A stretch of 64,000 nt of DNA from Seriola aureovittata. Taxonomy: Eukaryota; Chordata; Actinopteri; Carangiformes; Carangidae. The stretch is from assembly GCF_021018895.1 (NCBI RefSeq), contig NC_079379.1:25226276-25290275 (forward strand). The letters are read 5' to 3'. The translations under genes and the position numbers were made by a program. The notes under the pieces are model-generated. The model saw only the letters and a list, made by a program, of their open reading frames with translations. It ran no database searches and had not been told where the DNA came from. Below are positions 1 through 13,972 of this stretch, piece by piece; positions within the stretch are counted from its first letter, which is position 1, and the number at the start of each line of letters is the position of its first letter.

Positions 1-147
1 GTCCCTGTGATATCGATGACTTTTTCATTTTGATCAAAACTATTTAAGTATTTATGTGTTTGATTTGTTTATATATTTATTGTCCTGATTCCTCAGACTG
101 AAGCTTGCTTCATCTTTTATCTCTACAAAGATCTACTGAGCGTCTCT

Positions 148-172
148 TTGTTGTTGTTGTTGTTGTTGTTGT
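148..172 (+). repeat. (TTG)n microsatellite
   Basis: A short run of TTG/TGT triplets in the srsf10 intron, beginning after CTCTTTG. The rest of 1-497 is AT-rich intron with no other exon I can support. Confidence 0.8.
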
Positions 173-497
173 TTTTCATTTATCTTTCAGTGTGAATTAA
201 TCTATATGTAATTAATCTATATGTAATTCCCTGTCATTTTCAATTTACAAATCAGGTCACACAAATGAAAGAAAATGTTTGATGAATCCCTCCTTCCCTT
301 TACCATGAATATAAAACGAGGGTGTGAACAATGTAAGAATTAAGAGCTAAACGTTTGATGATGTCACTTAAAGGGGAAATTCATGAAAACTGGAATTTAT
401 TAATGTTTTTAAGTGACAGGAAATAGTTTTTATTGTTTGAGAGTAAAACATTTATGATCTCTTGTGTGGCCTTCATCGAAAACGAACTTAAATAAAA

Positions 498-2990
<2,493 letters not shown>

Positions 2991-4015
2991 AAAGTGTCTG
3001 CCCCCCCCCCCCCCCCCGACCCGTCGTTCAGTCAGATGGACCCGAGCTGGTCATTTGTTTTTGACATGAATGTAACGTCCACTGAATCATTTGTAGAGAG
3101 CTTGTTTAAGAACAACGCTGGTCCTTTGCTTGTTTTTATAAAATTGTTTTGGTGATATTTCCTGATAGGAACGTGACAGTCGGCGGTTTCTGTGTTCAGT
3201 GGTAGTCGGCCAGGAATAATCTCTCTTTTTTTATATACAGTTACTGATGACTTTGTTTTTTAAACCCTATGCACTCGTTTTTGCAAAGAAAGAACATCCA
3301 GTATTTTAAAAGGAATCCGGTCGAGAGCAGCATTTCTGTGTCTTTATCACACGCCGACACGTAATAGACTTTCTACATCACAAGTGCGGATCGCTCCTTT
3401 TTCTCCACAAGAATCAACCTGGAACCTGCTGGAGATGATCCATCACGTCGAACGTTACCGAGATAATCTTCGACTTTTATCGGTTACAGAATCATCGCAG
3501 GTGTTTGAGCTGCAGGTGACGACTGGATGGAAAAGCACAGAGCTGCAGCAGAGACAGGTGGAAGCAGACATGATGTTCATGATGTTCACTGTGATGAATT
3601 CAGCTTCAAGTCACTTTGAGTCGGTGGTTTTTATATTAGAAATGAAACTGGTGGCTGCCTGAAGAAGAGTAAGGACTGTGTGGCAGTTGTTGAGTGGAGG
3701 ATTAAATTCACAGAAATGCTGCTTGGTGCTTTACAAGTGTTAAAATGTTGTCGACCAGTGACTTTAACCACGAGCTGTTTGAACTGTACATTGATCTGTT
3801 TTGATTTTGTGGTGTTTTCTGTCAGTAGACCTTTTTCTGAAGGTATTTCATATTGGAACATTTCTTCTAAAATGGCGTCTGTCGTCGCTGTTTACACGAC
3901 TGTGTTGATAGATGTTCTGAATGAATCTTGTCACTGCATGTTTTATCCTCCTAATCTTCTACCATTAGAGGGAAGAAACTGTTATTTGAGTAATAAATTG
4001 AATATGTTCAGTATA
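2991..4015 (+). other. Probable srsf10 3' UTR
   Basis: Noncoding sequence after the srsf10 stop. It begins with a poly-C run at 3001-3017. The first good polyadenylation signal, AATAAA, is at 3992-3997, so the transcript probably ends near 4015. ORFs here (3384-3662 and 3680-4138) have no recognisable protein. Confidence 0.5.
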
Positions 4016-5990
4016 AGGAAACAGTGCGTGGCTTCAGTTTGTGGATGCTGTGCGCCGCGGTCAGCTCGGGGTTATTCATGTAGCTCAGTGTTGAACACAA
4101 AACAAACCAGGCTCCATGTGAAGACGAGGAAAAACTGATGCCAATCCAAAACCAGCACTCACCCCACAAAGTCATGACATCAGCAAGATTATTACTCCCT
4201 GAGCGCCACCAGACCTCCCTTCACACTCCTGCTCGTCCTGGTCTGTCTAATATGGAAATGTGGAAACAGGAGCGAGTAAAAATCTCCCTGGAAATAAGCT
4301 GCTGAATTTGCGTTGAAGTCTCTGCGGCAGTCGGATGTTTCTCCCATCGCACTGAGGCTCACTGCAAACTCTGCAAGTCGCTGTGTTTTGGTAAACGCAT
4401 CGTCTGAAAGACGTTCCTGCGTTCTGTGAAGAAATGATGTGCAAAGAGTGAAGTTCGTGGCCGTGAGGTCGAGTTAAAGACGAGCTGGAGCGCCTCTCTC
4501 TCCTCTCTAGCTCATGCAATACACACCAATTATAAACTCAGAAACTGTGAGATATCAAAAAGCTGTGTAGAAGTTTGACTGGAAGTCTTGTGATCTGTTT
4601 AAAGTTTAAATGGCGCCTCCAGGTGAAAGTATGTTATTGCAGTTCAAAGAGGAGAAAGATTTTTCCCTACAGGGGAATAAAAGATTTAGATCTAATAAAG
4701 TGAAGAGGAAATACCACAGGAAAAGGATGGTCAGCAGAGACGAAGCCTCAGGAGGGATTCAGGTTCCTCCTCCAGCTTCGGTGTCATGAGTGGGAGGAGC
4801 CTCAGTCTGCGGCCGTCAGCTTGGAAAACTGCAGCACAGCCGGTCAGTCGAGTCCATTGATTTCCTTTTAATGGAACAGTAGCTGGGAGGAATAACTGAA
4901 ATTAGATTCACGCTGAAGATGCAGCCATGTATGAAATCGGACGTGTCCCATTGATCGGTGTATTGAAAGTATAACATTGATCAAACAAGTACAGTGTTAC
5001 CGTGGAGCTGAGTGAGTTAGTTTATAAAGAACAGCAGGTGAGAGTTAAATCACAGGGTTTATTACAAACACAGAACAGGACCAAGATGATAAATGATGCA
5101 TGATGGGAAAAAAACCTGATCACATTGACTTCAGTAACTGAGCAGGTCAGACGGGGTCAAGGGGCACGACCTCCAGTGAGAGGCTGACCTGCGACCTGTG
5201 GCTCCGTCCCTGCTGCTCATGGGTCGTTTTATTTTACATGTCTGTTTTTGATAATTATAATAATTCTCCTGGGAAAGTTCATATAGTTTATTTATTTCTA
5301 ATTACAGGAAGAATAGAGACAAAGTTTATTATTGATTTCCTGGTGAATTTTCATCAATGAAATCGCTCCATTTAAACCCAGGGAATATTAATTACTGATA
5401 ATAACTGAATTCTTCAGTTATGCTGAACATTTTACCTGCTGTCCTCTAAATGATTATTATAATATACTTTATTTCATCAGGACGTCACATTAAGATCATT
5501 TACAAGTGAGAAATGAGAACAAAAACAAATAAAAAGAAATATTAATAGCAGAAATACAAATGTACAGTGATTTTAAATAAACAGATACAGGATGTATTTC
5601 TATAAACAAGTTGATATGAACAGACGTGTATTTTAATTACTTTTAAATCTGTATTAAGATACAGAACCAGCTTGAGAATAAGATGCCGAGTTAAACACTT
5701 ACACATCAGAGCATTAATGCTGTTAGCTTAGCATTAAAAATAACTGGAGGTGCACCAATCACTCTCTCTTACCTATAATTAATACATCTTACCAGCTTGC
5801 ACCAGTTTGTCCTGAATGAATCTAAAGGATCAAACCAGTTCAGGTTCCTCCGGATCCAAACAGAAACAGGCAACGACCCGTTTCACCTCTAACGACCCGG
5901 AGGACCTGACGCTCACTCTGCTGCAGCATCGACCGCTTCGCTCTCCCGGACTATAAGTCGTTAACAGCTGGAGCTGGTTGGATGATCAGT
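4016..5990. other. Intergenic, no gene seen
   Basis: No coding exon, RNA gene or well-bounded element recognised. AT-rich single-copy-looking sequence, with a possible diverged dispersed repeat near 5450-5530. Confidence 0.5.
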
Positions 5991-6049
5991 GTTTGTCCAG
6001 TTTTCAGCAACAGAGAGACTGAAGTCTCTGCGGCGGGAAACATTTACTT

Positions 6050-6152
6050 CATACAGGAGGGAAAGAAGATGAAGATGTTCCTGTAGGACGGAGTTTAACT
6101 TCAGCAGCAGCAACAAAAAGGCCTTTATTACATTTCATATCCAACATGAAAG
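6050..6152 (+). other. Candidate 5' noncoding exon of gja9
   Basis: A strong donor (AAAG/GTGAGT at 6153) lies about 0.9 kb before the connexin coding exon, which itself follows a good acceptor (TCATCACAG ending 7064). Connexin genes usually have one noncoding 5' exon. The start is not defined. If spliced this way, a short upstream ORF (Met-Lys-Ala-Leu-Leu-Met-stop) ends just before the main ATG. Confidence 0.35.
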
Positions 6153-6689
6153 GTGAGTGAACTCTTTTAAAGTTAATATCCAACTTCTTTTATCAGTAGA
6201 TTTAATGTTTTAAAGTGCGTCACACTGAGACACACATCAGCTTTTCACTGTAAAATTCATTGTTTTTCCTTCGATGTGAGGAAACTTCACTGTCCTGTGA
6301 AAAACTTCCTAGATTTCAATTATTGATTTATATTTGATTGGTAATGTCTATTGATCATCTTTTACTAATTTTACCACTTAGTCCATGTTGCTCTAACACC
6401 CGGTCCGGAGCGTTGAAAAGGTTGTATAACGCAGTGTGAGGAATCAGAACAGCTGCAGCAGGTTGATCAGTGTGTGATGGATGAAGGTTCAGGTGTAACT
6501 GGTTCTATAAAGATACAACACGTATTTAAAGTATCTGTAATTTGAGTAAAAGCAAAACCCCGATGTGCAAATACTCAGAAGCACAGATGATCAGAAAATG
6601 TACTTAAAGTATAAATTGAAGTTCTGGAGCGTTGAATGACAATTTAACCTCTTACATGCCGAGTTATCATTTTCAAAACTCATAGTTTA

Positions 6690-6868
6690 ACATGAAAAGT
6701 AGCTGCTGACTCTTTAACCAGATGTCACCAAATATAAAGAAGTGAAACTACATTTCCCTTTGAAATGTGATGAAGTGGCGTCAGATGGAAATCCTCAAGT
6801 AAAGTACAAGTACCTCAAAACTGCTCTGAAGTATTTGAGTAATAGTACTTAGTTACTTTCCACCACTG
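6690..6868 (-). mobile_element. Non-autonomous DNA-element remnant (CAGTGGTGGAAAGTAACT end)
   Basis: Read on the minus strand it begins CAGTGGTGGAAAGTAACTAA and continues with GTACTATTACTCAAATACTT, then an AGTACTTGTACTTTACTTGA-type stretch. I recognise this from many fish genomes as a hAT-like non-autonomous element. The other end is decayed and lost somewhere before 6700. A related piece in the opposite orientation lies at 57100-57190. Confidence 0.6.
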
Positions 6869-7082
6869 GTTTGTGTCAGAGCTTTAAAGTTTCCTCTGTT
6901 TTTACAGTGTTGCTCTGACCAGGTGATTTTTTCCGTTTGTGTTTTTATAAAAATATGACGTGTCGTTAATCGATTTCAAAACGTATTGATCAGGTTCAGC
7001 TTCAGTCGTCCAGTATTGATGGAGCCTCATCAACAATCGTAACTTTGTCCCTCTCTCATCACAGCTCTGCTGATGTGAAACC

Positions 7083-8593
7083 ATGGGAGACTGGAACTTC
7101 CTTGGCGGGATCTTGGAGGAGGTTCATATCCACTCCACCATGGTGGGAAAGATCTGGCTGACCATCCTCTTCATCTTCCGGATGTTGGTGCTGGGCGTCG
7201 CGGCGGAGGACGTGTGGAACGACGAGCAGTCGGACTTCGTCTGCAACACGGAGCAGCCGGGCTGCAGGAACGTCTGCTACGACCAGGCCTTCCCCATCTC
7301 CCTCATCAGGTACTGGGTGCTGCAGGTGATCTTCGTGTCCTCGCCCTCCCTCGTCTACATGGGTCATGCCATCTACCAGCTGCGGGCGCTGGAGAAGGAG
7401 CGCCACTGTAAGAAGGTGGCTCTGCGCCGTGAGCTGGAGGCGGTGGACGTGGAGCTGGCGGAGGTGAGGAGGAGGATTGAGAAGGAGATGAGGCAGCTGG
7501 AGCAGGGGAAGCTCAACAAGGCTCCGCTCAGAGGTTCCCTGCTGTGCACGTACGTGGCCCACATCGTCACCGCTCCGTGGTGGAGGTCAGCTTCATGATG
7601 GGGCAGTTCATCCTGTACGGACACCACCTGAGCGCTCTCTACAAGTGTGAGAGGGAGCCGTGTCCCAACGTGGTGGACTGCTTCGTCTCCAGACCCACAG
7701 AGAAGACCGTCTTCATGATGTTCATGCAGGCCATCGCCTGCATCTCCCTGTTCCTCAGCCTCCTGGAGATCATGCACCTGGGCTACAAGAGGGTGAAGAG
7801 GGGCATCCTGGACTACTACCCCCACCTGAAGGACGACCTCGACGATTACTACGTCAACAAGTCCAAGAAGAACTCCGTCGTGCATCAGGTTTGCACAGGA
7901 ACATCAGTGGGACGGAAGACGACCATCCCCACGGCCCCCAGCGGATACACTCTGCTGCTGGAGAAGCAGGGCAACGGGCCCAACTACCCCCTGCTCAACG
8001 CCTCATCTGCCTTCATGCCCATACAGGGGGACCCTGGTCCAAAACCAGACGGTCGTAAGGACGGCAAGGAGGGGGTGCCGAGCCCCACGGAGCAGAACAG
8101 CAACTCCAACAACACCAGCAGTGAGACTCGTTCACCTCCTGCGGACAAACAGGACGAACCAGAGGAACAGTCCTCCCCCCACCACGAAGACCTGCAGTGT
8201 CCGAGCTCCGAGTACCCCACCCTCCCTGTAGCGGACACCTCCTCCTGCACCACGCTGTCAGGGATAGCGAGGAAGTCTCGGAGGGTCACCCCCCCGTGGA
8301 ACTGCTCCACGGTGGTGGAGGGGAACGGCTCGGACAGCGGAGACTCGTACCACGGCAACAGCAGCAGCATGAAGCTGCGCAGCAGCTGCATCGGCCCCAG
8401 AGCCAGGGTGCTCTCCAAATCTGACATCAAGAGGCCGAGCAGGTCCCACAGCCCCGACTCCGCGGAGGAGCTGAGCTCCGTGTCTCGACACAGCCGGGAG
8501 AGTAACAGCCCCACCGCCTCTTCCCCCAACCGCAGGGTGTCAGCGGCGAGCAGCGCCAGCAGCAGACGAGCCCCCACCGATCTGCAGATATAA
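7083..8593 (+). CDS. gja9: Connexin, GJA9 (Cx59) type, with a 1-base frameshift
   Basis: Connexins assemble as hexameric hemichannels that dock into gap junctions. The protein opens [20 protein letters not shown]. The first extracellular loop has Cys54, Cys61 and Cys65 ([13 protein letters not shown]), then TM2 and a charged cytoplasmic loop. In the second frame the second loop has [12 protein letters not shown] and FVSRPTEKT, then TM4 and a long Ser-rich tail ending RRAPTDLQI, which matches the RRVPTDLQI end of human GJA9. The reading frame breaks at about 7569-7572. After CACATCGTCACC one C is missing, so frame 1 stops at 7598 and the rest continues in the +1-shifted frame to 8593. The coding part is a single exon, as usual for the family. 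Conservation on both sides of the break suggests a very recent mutation or a sequencing error rather than an old pseudogene. Confidence 0.9.
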
Positions 8594-8642
8594 ACAGACT
8601 GTGGCTCCCAACATGGCAACACAAACTCTCCCGCAAGTACTG

Positions 8643-8812
8643 AAGAGGATCAGGGCCACGTCACGTTTAGATTTTATTTTAGATTTTTATAATTCTCACT
8701 TTAAACTCAGAATTCTGAAAAAAGGCAAAAATTCTGAGAAAAAAAATCATAATTCTGAGATTAAAATCAGATTTCTAAAAATAAAAAAATCACGTGTCCC
8801 TGATCCTGTTCC
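8643..8812. mobile_element. MITE copy 1 (GAGGATYAGGGCCAYGT inverted ends)
   Basis: The left end is GAAGAGGATCAGGGCCACGT. The right end reads, as its reverse complement, GGAACAGGATCAGGGACACG. The inside is AT-rich with repeated TTCTGAG/CTCAGAATTC motifs and no coding capacity. The same ends and internal motifs occur in the copy at 40458-40600. It sits in the gja9 3' UTR, 50 bp after the stop. Confidence 0.8.
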
Positions 8813-9390
8813 GTAGAGAAGCCAGGTCCGTGTTTGGGTTCAAACTGTGGTTATCCCACTGAAACCAGAGAGAAGCCTTTTCCAGTCACAGAGACAATCT
8901 GAAGTCAAACATCTGTCCTTACTTTGAAAAGGCGGCCATTGTTTTTTTCACATGTGCAGGTTGTTACATGAATCCAGATGGATGTTAATGATTTGGTTGC
9001 ATGGGACAGTTCTGTGTGAATGATTCGGGGGGATGGAAACTGAACCGCAGATCTATAAAGCTGTTTTAGGCCGCCACACTGTTACACAACCGGATCCTTT
9101 TAAATCAGTAACACTGAATTAATGCAGCTCCTGTACCAGTTCTGGAGCCTCTGTCACTGTGGAAATATCTTTGTGTTGTTATGACATGAATAAAATCAAT
9201 CTTTAATGTGCTGTCATCTATCAGACTTTAAATTCCCATCAAGCCTCTGGATTATTACTTTTATATGAAATTATTTTTTTTACTTGATAATCGGTCAATA
9301 TCAATTAAAGTGTGAAAATATTTAGTAATTTTTGAGCTGTTTCAGATGAGTGACTGTGAACAGACTGACACCAAATGCTGAAAAAACATT
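8813..9390. other. Convergent 3' ends of gja9 and mycbp
   Basis: The probable gja9 3' UTR continues to an AATAAA at 9189-9194. TTTATT at 9391-9396 (AATAAA on the minus strand) is the likely polyadenylation signal of mycbp. No other gene is seen between the two stops. Confidence 0.5.
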
Positions 9391-9556
9391 TTTATTTTGA
9401 GAAAGCAAAAGTTGCTTCTTGTTGCAAAACAAAAATTAACAGTGATTTTCTTCTCACTGTAAAACCGTCACTATGTAATAAATATTTACATACTCTACAA
9501 AAATCCTATTGAACTTTTTCTTTTCTATTTCTTGCAATAACAAAACCTCTCCTCCT

Positions 9557-11192
9557 CTACTCTGCTGCTCCCTCCTCAGGCGACGGCTCGTACTGCATCA
9601 GCTGGAGGACAATATTAAAGCAGAGGTTAAAGGTCACAGCAGGACAGACTCAAACGCAGCCTACACAGATATTTCAGCAGCGTCTCACCCTGTTCCTCAG
9701 CTCCTTGTTCTCCTCCATGAGCAGGTTGCACTTCTGTTGAAGATCAGCCAGCTCCATGCGAAGAGCCTCAACGTCGGCCGGCTCTGGACCAGCTGCACCC
9801 AGGTGAAGCTTTATGAAACTGAGCAGGTGGTTAAAGTCAACGCATTTAATCTTTCAATCTGTTTCCACGACACGTTCACAATAGATCACGGGCTTCTTCA
9901 CAGCGAAAATGACAGATGTAGAAAATATTTAGCACCTAAAGGCTTCCAGCTGAACTGCTGACATTTTAAAAATGAGCTGGAGACACTGAGCTTCATTTCC
10001 ACTGGCTGATATCTGGTCAACAGCACAGTGAGGAATCTTCTCTCCCGTCAGATCAGGCTTTATTCATACAGCACCAAATCACAGATGTTATCTAAAGGCA
10101 CTTTTCTAATGGAGCAGGTCTAGACTGAATGTAATGCCATCTAAATCAATATTACATATATAAGTAAATAAAAAAAATAGAGCTATGAAATCAATCCTGA
10201 AATAAATGAGGCAATAATAAAATACAATTATTATACATTTATAAGCACCTTTCAAGGCACCTTATAATGCAGTCAAAAATAAACTAGTACAAGGCGATTA
10301 GGTGCTGGTGCTGTAGTTAAAGGCAAGTTTAAAATAATAAAAATATAAACAAATATATTTATACATACAATACCTAATTTATTTATTTATTTAATACTGA
10401 TTTAAATGACTTTCCATATAGACCAAACTCTGAACTGAACCAGAACTGTGAAGAATCTTATGTCCTGTCACCTGTTCTCACCTGACATTAGAATAGATGT
10501 GGAAAAGGAGCTTTTAATGGGAACAGTTGAGCCTTTCACCTTCTATGTTGCCAGGTTTGATCCAATACAAAAGGATTTTACAGCAGAAGTCGATAACAAC
10601 TCCAAACATCATGTCCGACACATTGTGACGTGTTTACTGACACTGAGGCTCCATACAGCTGCAAACACAAGTAAAGGATACTCCAGAGCATTGTTGGGTT
10701 TGTCACTCTCTTCATAAAGTGCCACTAAAACTGCAAAAGAGAAACGAAATGCAAATGAAACAGTGAAAACTAAGAGAGATTAACACCAGACTTTGGATGT
10801 AAATGTTTAATAAAGTCTTAAACCTACCGCTCGTTATAGTGTCAAGGACTCCGGATTTCTCCAGGTATCTTCTAAACTGTTCTCTCTTCGACTCTGAGGC
10901 CTGAAACAAGACACACATTTGACTTTAGACTCGGAGTTAGCAGCTGGTTTTTATCCGGAAGTACATAATGACTCCAGTGAGTTTATAAAAGGATAAAAAC
11001 AAATCCACAGAGAACCAAAAACATATACGGAATACGCCCGTGGTGCGTTCACGGCCTAGCTTCACGTTGCTACGATGCTATCCAGTTAGCACGAGCTTCG
11101 TAGCAGCAACTACGAACTAATTTAACATCGTAAATAAACCGCGAACAGCTACAGAGAGCACGCGGACACATACTCACTCTGTAATGGGCCAT
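9557..11192 (-). CDS. mycbp: c-Myc binding protein (MYCBP/AMY-1)
   Basis: Small adaptor protein that, in mammals, binds the MYC N-terminus and AKAP proteins. Exons in transcript order: 11178-11192, 10828-10900, 10682-10730, 9689-9818 and 9557-9601. Together they are 312 nt, giving 103 aa plus stop, the same length as human MYCBP. The protein starts MAHYRASESKREQFRRYLEK, continues SGVLDTITSVLVALYEESDK, then ALDFIKLHLGAAGPEP. It has a helical heptad region (LRMELADLQQKCNLLMEENK) and ends LMQYEPSPEEGAAE. All phases are consistent (0, 1, 2, 0). Intron 3 (9819-10681) is U12-type: donor GTATCCTTT and branch CTTTAAC before CTGCTCAG. The gene is convergent with gja9, its usual vertebrate neighbour. 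Confidence 0.95.
9819..10681 (-). other. U12-type (minor spliceosome) intron of mycbp
   Basis: The minus-strand donor is GTATCCTTTA directly after CTCTGGA (exon ends at 10682). The acceptor region is ACTTTAACCACCTGCTCAG before TTTCATAAAG (exon starts at 9818). The donor is an exact match to the GT-AG class U12 consensus, and the branch A is about 12 bases from the AG. The protein reads through as ALDFIKLHLG, so the junction is fixed by phase. Confidence 0.88.
10040..10290. repeat. Dispersed fish repeat remnants
   Basis: GGCTTTATTCATACAGCACC, CAAATCACAG and GGAGCAGGTCTAGAC (about 10050-10130), and TATAAGCACCTTTCAAGGCA (about 10240), are forms I recognise from common fish repeats. They lie in the mycbp U12 intron. 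Exact ends cannot be set by eye. Confidence 0.45.
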
Positions 11193-11500
11193 GACTGCGA
11201 CGGTAGCGGTGATATTTTCGGTGCGTGAAAAAACGGTGACACGTTAATCAGGTCGGAGCACCGGCAGCTGGTCGTTAGCTTCAACAGCACACACCGGAGG
11301 CGGATTCGTTGCCATAACAACGCGTTAAAAACGGCAGTAGACGTAAGAAAACGTGTATACTTCCGACTGTCCTATAACACGTTAAATGAACAATAGTGAC
11401 GGAAAAAGAACCACCGAACAAATCAGAGGAGAAAGTTTGGCGCCTTTTATTTTCTTCAATATCAGAATGTGCCGTTTTGTTTACAAGCTAACACCGCCCG
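11193..11500 (-). promoter_or_regulatory. Probable mycbp promoter region
   Basis: GC-richer sequence upstream of the mycbp ATG with several CpGs. An E2F-like site TTTGGCGCC is at 11436-11444. There is no TATA box at a convincing place. The transcription start is not defined. Confidence 0.35.
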
Positions 11501-11617
11501 GCGAGCTCCTAGCCGGGGTTGCCAGGTTTGACAGTTAAAAAGTAAATCCGTCATGTAGACACAGATGTGTCAGAAAGTGTTGGTACCCTTCCACTTAAAA
11601 CTGAAATTAATTTAAGT

Positions 11618-11639
11618 GGGGGGGGGGGGGGGGGGGGGG
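11618..11639 (+). repeat. poly-G tract
   Basis: About 22 consecutive G after TTTAAGTG, upstream of mycbp. Confidence 0.9.
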
Positions 11640-11790
11640 TCAGAGCTGGATAACTTTATTTAAAAATAAAATTGAAATAATAATAATAATAATTTCAAAA
11701 AGAAGAACAATAACATAAAAATTAAACAATAATAAAAAAGATAAAGAAAAGATCCTTTTTATTCTGCGGTCAGTTAGAAAGACCGCCAAT

Positions 11791-11805
11791 GTGTGTGTGT
11801 GTGTG

Positions 11806-11836
<31 letters not shown>
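11791..11836 (+). repeat. (GT)n microsatellite
   Basis: About 46 bp of GT repeats with one GC interruption. Confidence 0.95.
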
Positions 11837-12349
11837 TGACTGTGCCCCTTGCTGCTTACGCAGATTTATTTTACAGGTTTACAGAGATGAATTTACAACC
11901 ACAGACTTCTTTGAAACATTACATGACAAGCTATAAATCATGTCGGGAGATAAGTCAGCAACCCTAACCCTTCATAAATTAAATATTTTCTACTGCTTAG
12001 TCTGTTAATGTGGAACAGATTCTTATATGTGACAAAAGGCAAAAACGAAATTTCAAACTCAGCTTTAAATAAAACAAAAGAAGGTGAAGCTTTGAATCCT
12101 TCACATATTTCCTTCAGCATTGTTGTAAATACAAAATAAAAGTTGAAATTCTTAATTGAGATCCAGCAGAAAAGAGATAGTGTGAGTTGTCTGCCCCCTG
12201 CTGGACGCTGCAGACAGCTAAAGCCTCTGTCCTCTGTTGTTTGATGCTGTAACTGATGTAACTTTCCTTTTGTCTCTGTCACTTTGTCTCTGTCAAGTCC
12301 TTTCACACAGAAAGTTAATACAACTAATTTCCAGCTGCGTCCTGTCGAG

Positions 12350-12574
12350 CTCTGAGCGGTTGCTGGGAGATGATGTTTGCAGAGTGCAGAGAACAAAGCA
12401 AATTAAATTTCCGCTGCTGATGGTGAGACAGACGTTCATGCAGATTAACTGCAGCTCTGTGACTCTGATCAAACACTCTGCTTCCAGGAGGCGTAACACG
12501 CTGCCGGAGCGCTGCAGCTCCACAGAGGACACAAGCTCCGGGATGGAGAGCCTGGATCTTCAGGTGTGACTGAG
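12350..12574 (+). other. Possible noncoding 5' exon of the FFAR-like gene
   Basis: A strong donor GAG/GTGAGT at 12575 follows moderately GC-rich sequence, and the coding exon has an acceptor near 13940. No ORF across it joins the receptor frame. The left boundary is unknown. Confidence 0.25.
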
Positions 12575-13254
12575 GTGAGTTCATCACACTTTTAATATTT
12601 TACTCATTATTGTCAACAAACCAACAGATCATTTATTCTCCTAGCAGTGAAGTCTGATATAGCTCATATAGATCTGATATTCGTCTGTGTCCAAAAATGA
12701 TTAAAACATAAATGAGTCACAGTTGCACTGGACGACATGTTCCGTCATTTATTTTTTTATTTTGACTAGATTAAATATTATATACACCGTCCTAATATTC
12801 TCTCCAGCAGCAACAGTCCCCAGTAAATGAACAACTGACTCCTGCTTGAGTGAAAAACTACAGTGACCAGCAGAGTTAGAAAATTACCTTGTTAAGTAAT
12901 TAATTTAAATACAGGGTGAAGAAGCTGGAAAGTATTGAGAGACGTTACGTGTTGTTGGTTTTGGTCATTTCATTGTATTTGTTGATAATCAGAAAAATAC
13001 AGAATAACAGCAGCTTCGTCCTCTAACGGTCGAACCACAAAACCATATGTTATTATATATAATATACATATAATATTTGAATTTCATTTAAAGGAGAATA
13101 TGAAGTTTTTTTAGAAGATGATGAATTATTTCACACAGTTTACTTTGAGAGATATTTGAAGGAGAAGCTCTGCAGCTTGGAACAGTTGCACTGAATCAAT
13201 AGAGTTTCTTTGAGTCGTTCATTTTTCAGTCCCACTAACTTCCTGAAGTGTTTC

Positions 13255-13345
13255 AAGCATCAGAATCAGAATCAGATCAGAAAACTTTATTGATCCCCAG
13301 GGGGAAGTCAGGTGATGTTACAGGTACAGTTGCAAGAATGGAAAT
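13255..13345 (+). repeat. Dispersed repeat fragment (TTTATTGATCCCC type)
   Basis: AAAACTTTATTGATCCCCAG followed by GGGGAAGT is a sequence widespread in fish genomes, which I take to be the tail of a non-LTR element. Family not certain. Confidence 0.45.
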
Positions 13346-13684
13346 GTAACAGCAAAGAATAGAGAATAAGAAGTAAGATTATAAAGATAAAATATAAAAA
13401 TTAAATGTAAAAACATGTCCTTATACTATGAAATATAAATAAAAAATAGAAATATGTAAAGAAATATGTGCCACTACTATTGAAAAGTGATTAGAAAGTG
13501 ATTAAAATACATATGGTGTAATTGAACAGTTTCAAGTTACACTTGTCTGAAACAACAGTATATTATTAACAGTAATATCTCTAATTAGCACTAAAACAGC
13601 TGAGCTGATCGTAAGGTCACTAGTTCATAAACCAAAGTAAAGAACATGAATATCAGATTTAATGACAGTCCAGTTGTAGAGACA

Positions 13685-13860
13685 ATTCCCTCTGAACCAC
13701 AGATATCAACCTCATGGTGGCGCTAGAGGAGAGTCAGGGGACCAAAGTCCCAGGGGTTCATCCTCTGAGGAGCATGAATGTCTGTGAAGAATTTCATGAC
13801 AATCCATCTGATGGTTGTTGAGATATTTCAACCTGAACATACGGTGGACGATGGATGAAA
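13685..13860 (+). repeat. Dispersed fish repeat (CATGGTGGCGCTAGAGG type)
   Basis: CATGGTGGCGCTAGAGGAGA, then GTTCATCCTCTGAGGAGCAT, TTTCATGACAATCCATCTGA and GTTGTTGAGATATTTCA form an ordered block that I recognise as a common interspersed fish repeat. It lies directly upstream of the receptor coding exon. Confidence 0.55.
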
Positions 13861-13972
13861 ATGAGATTATTACGTCTGTCTAAACTATCAGCTTCACTTT
13901 AACTCTTTTATAAATAATGATTGATGTTTCCTTTGGTCCAGAGTCTCAGAGTCGGTCCCTGCGAACGCCATC

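Noticed and set aside
7059..8636. Several ORFs of 60-212 codons on the minus strand and other frames over the connexin
   Set aside because: Shadows of the GC-rich gja9 coding exon; the connexin frame explains the sequence.
12237..12587. Short ORFs on both strands before the FFAR-like gene
   Set aside because: No family resemblance and no splice path into the receptor frame.
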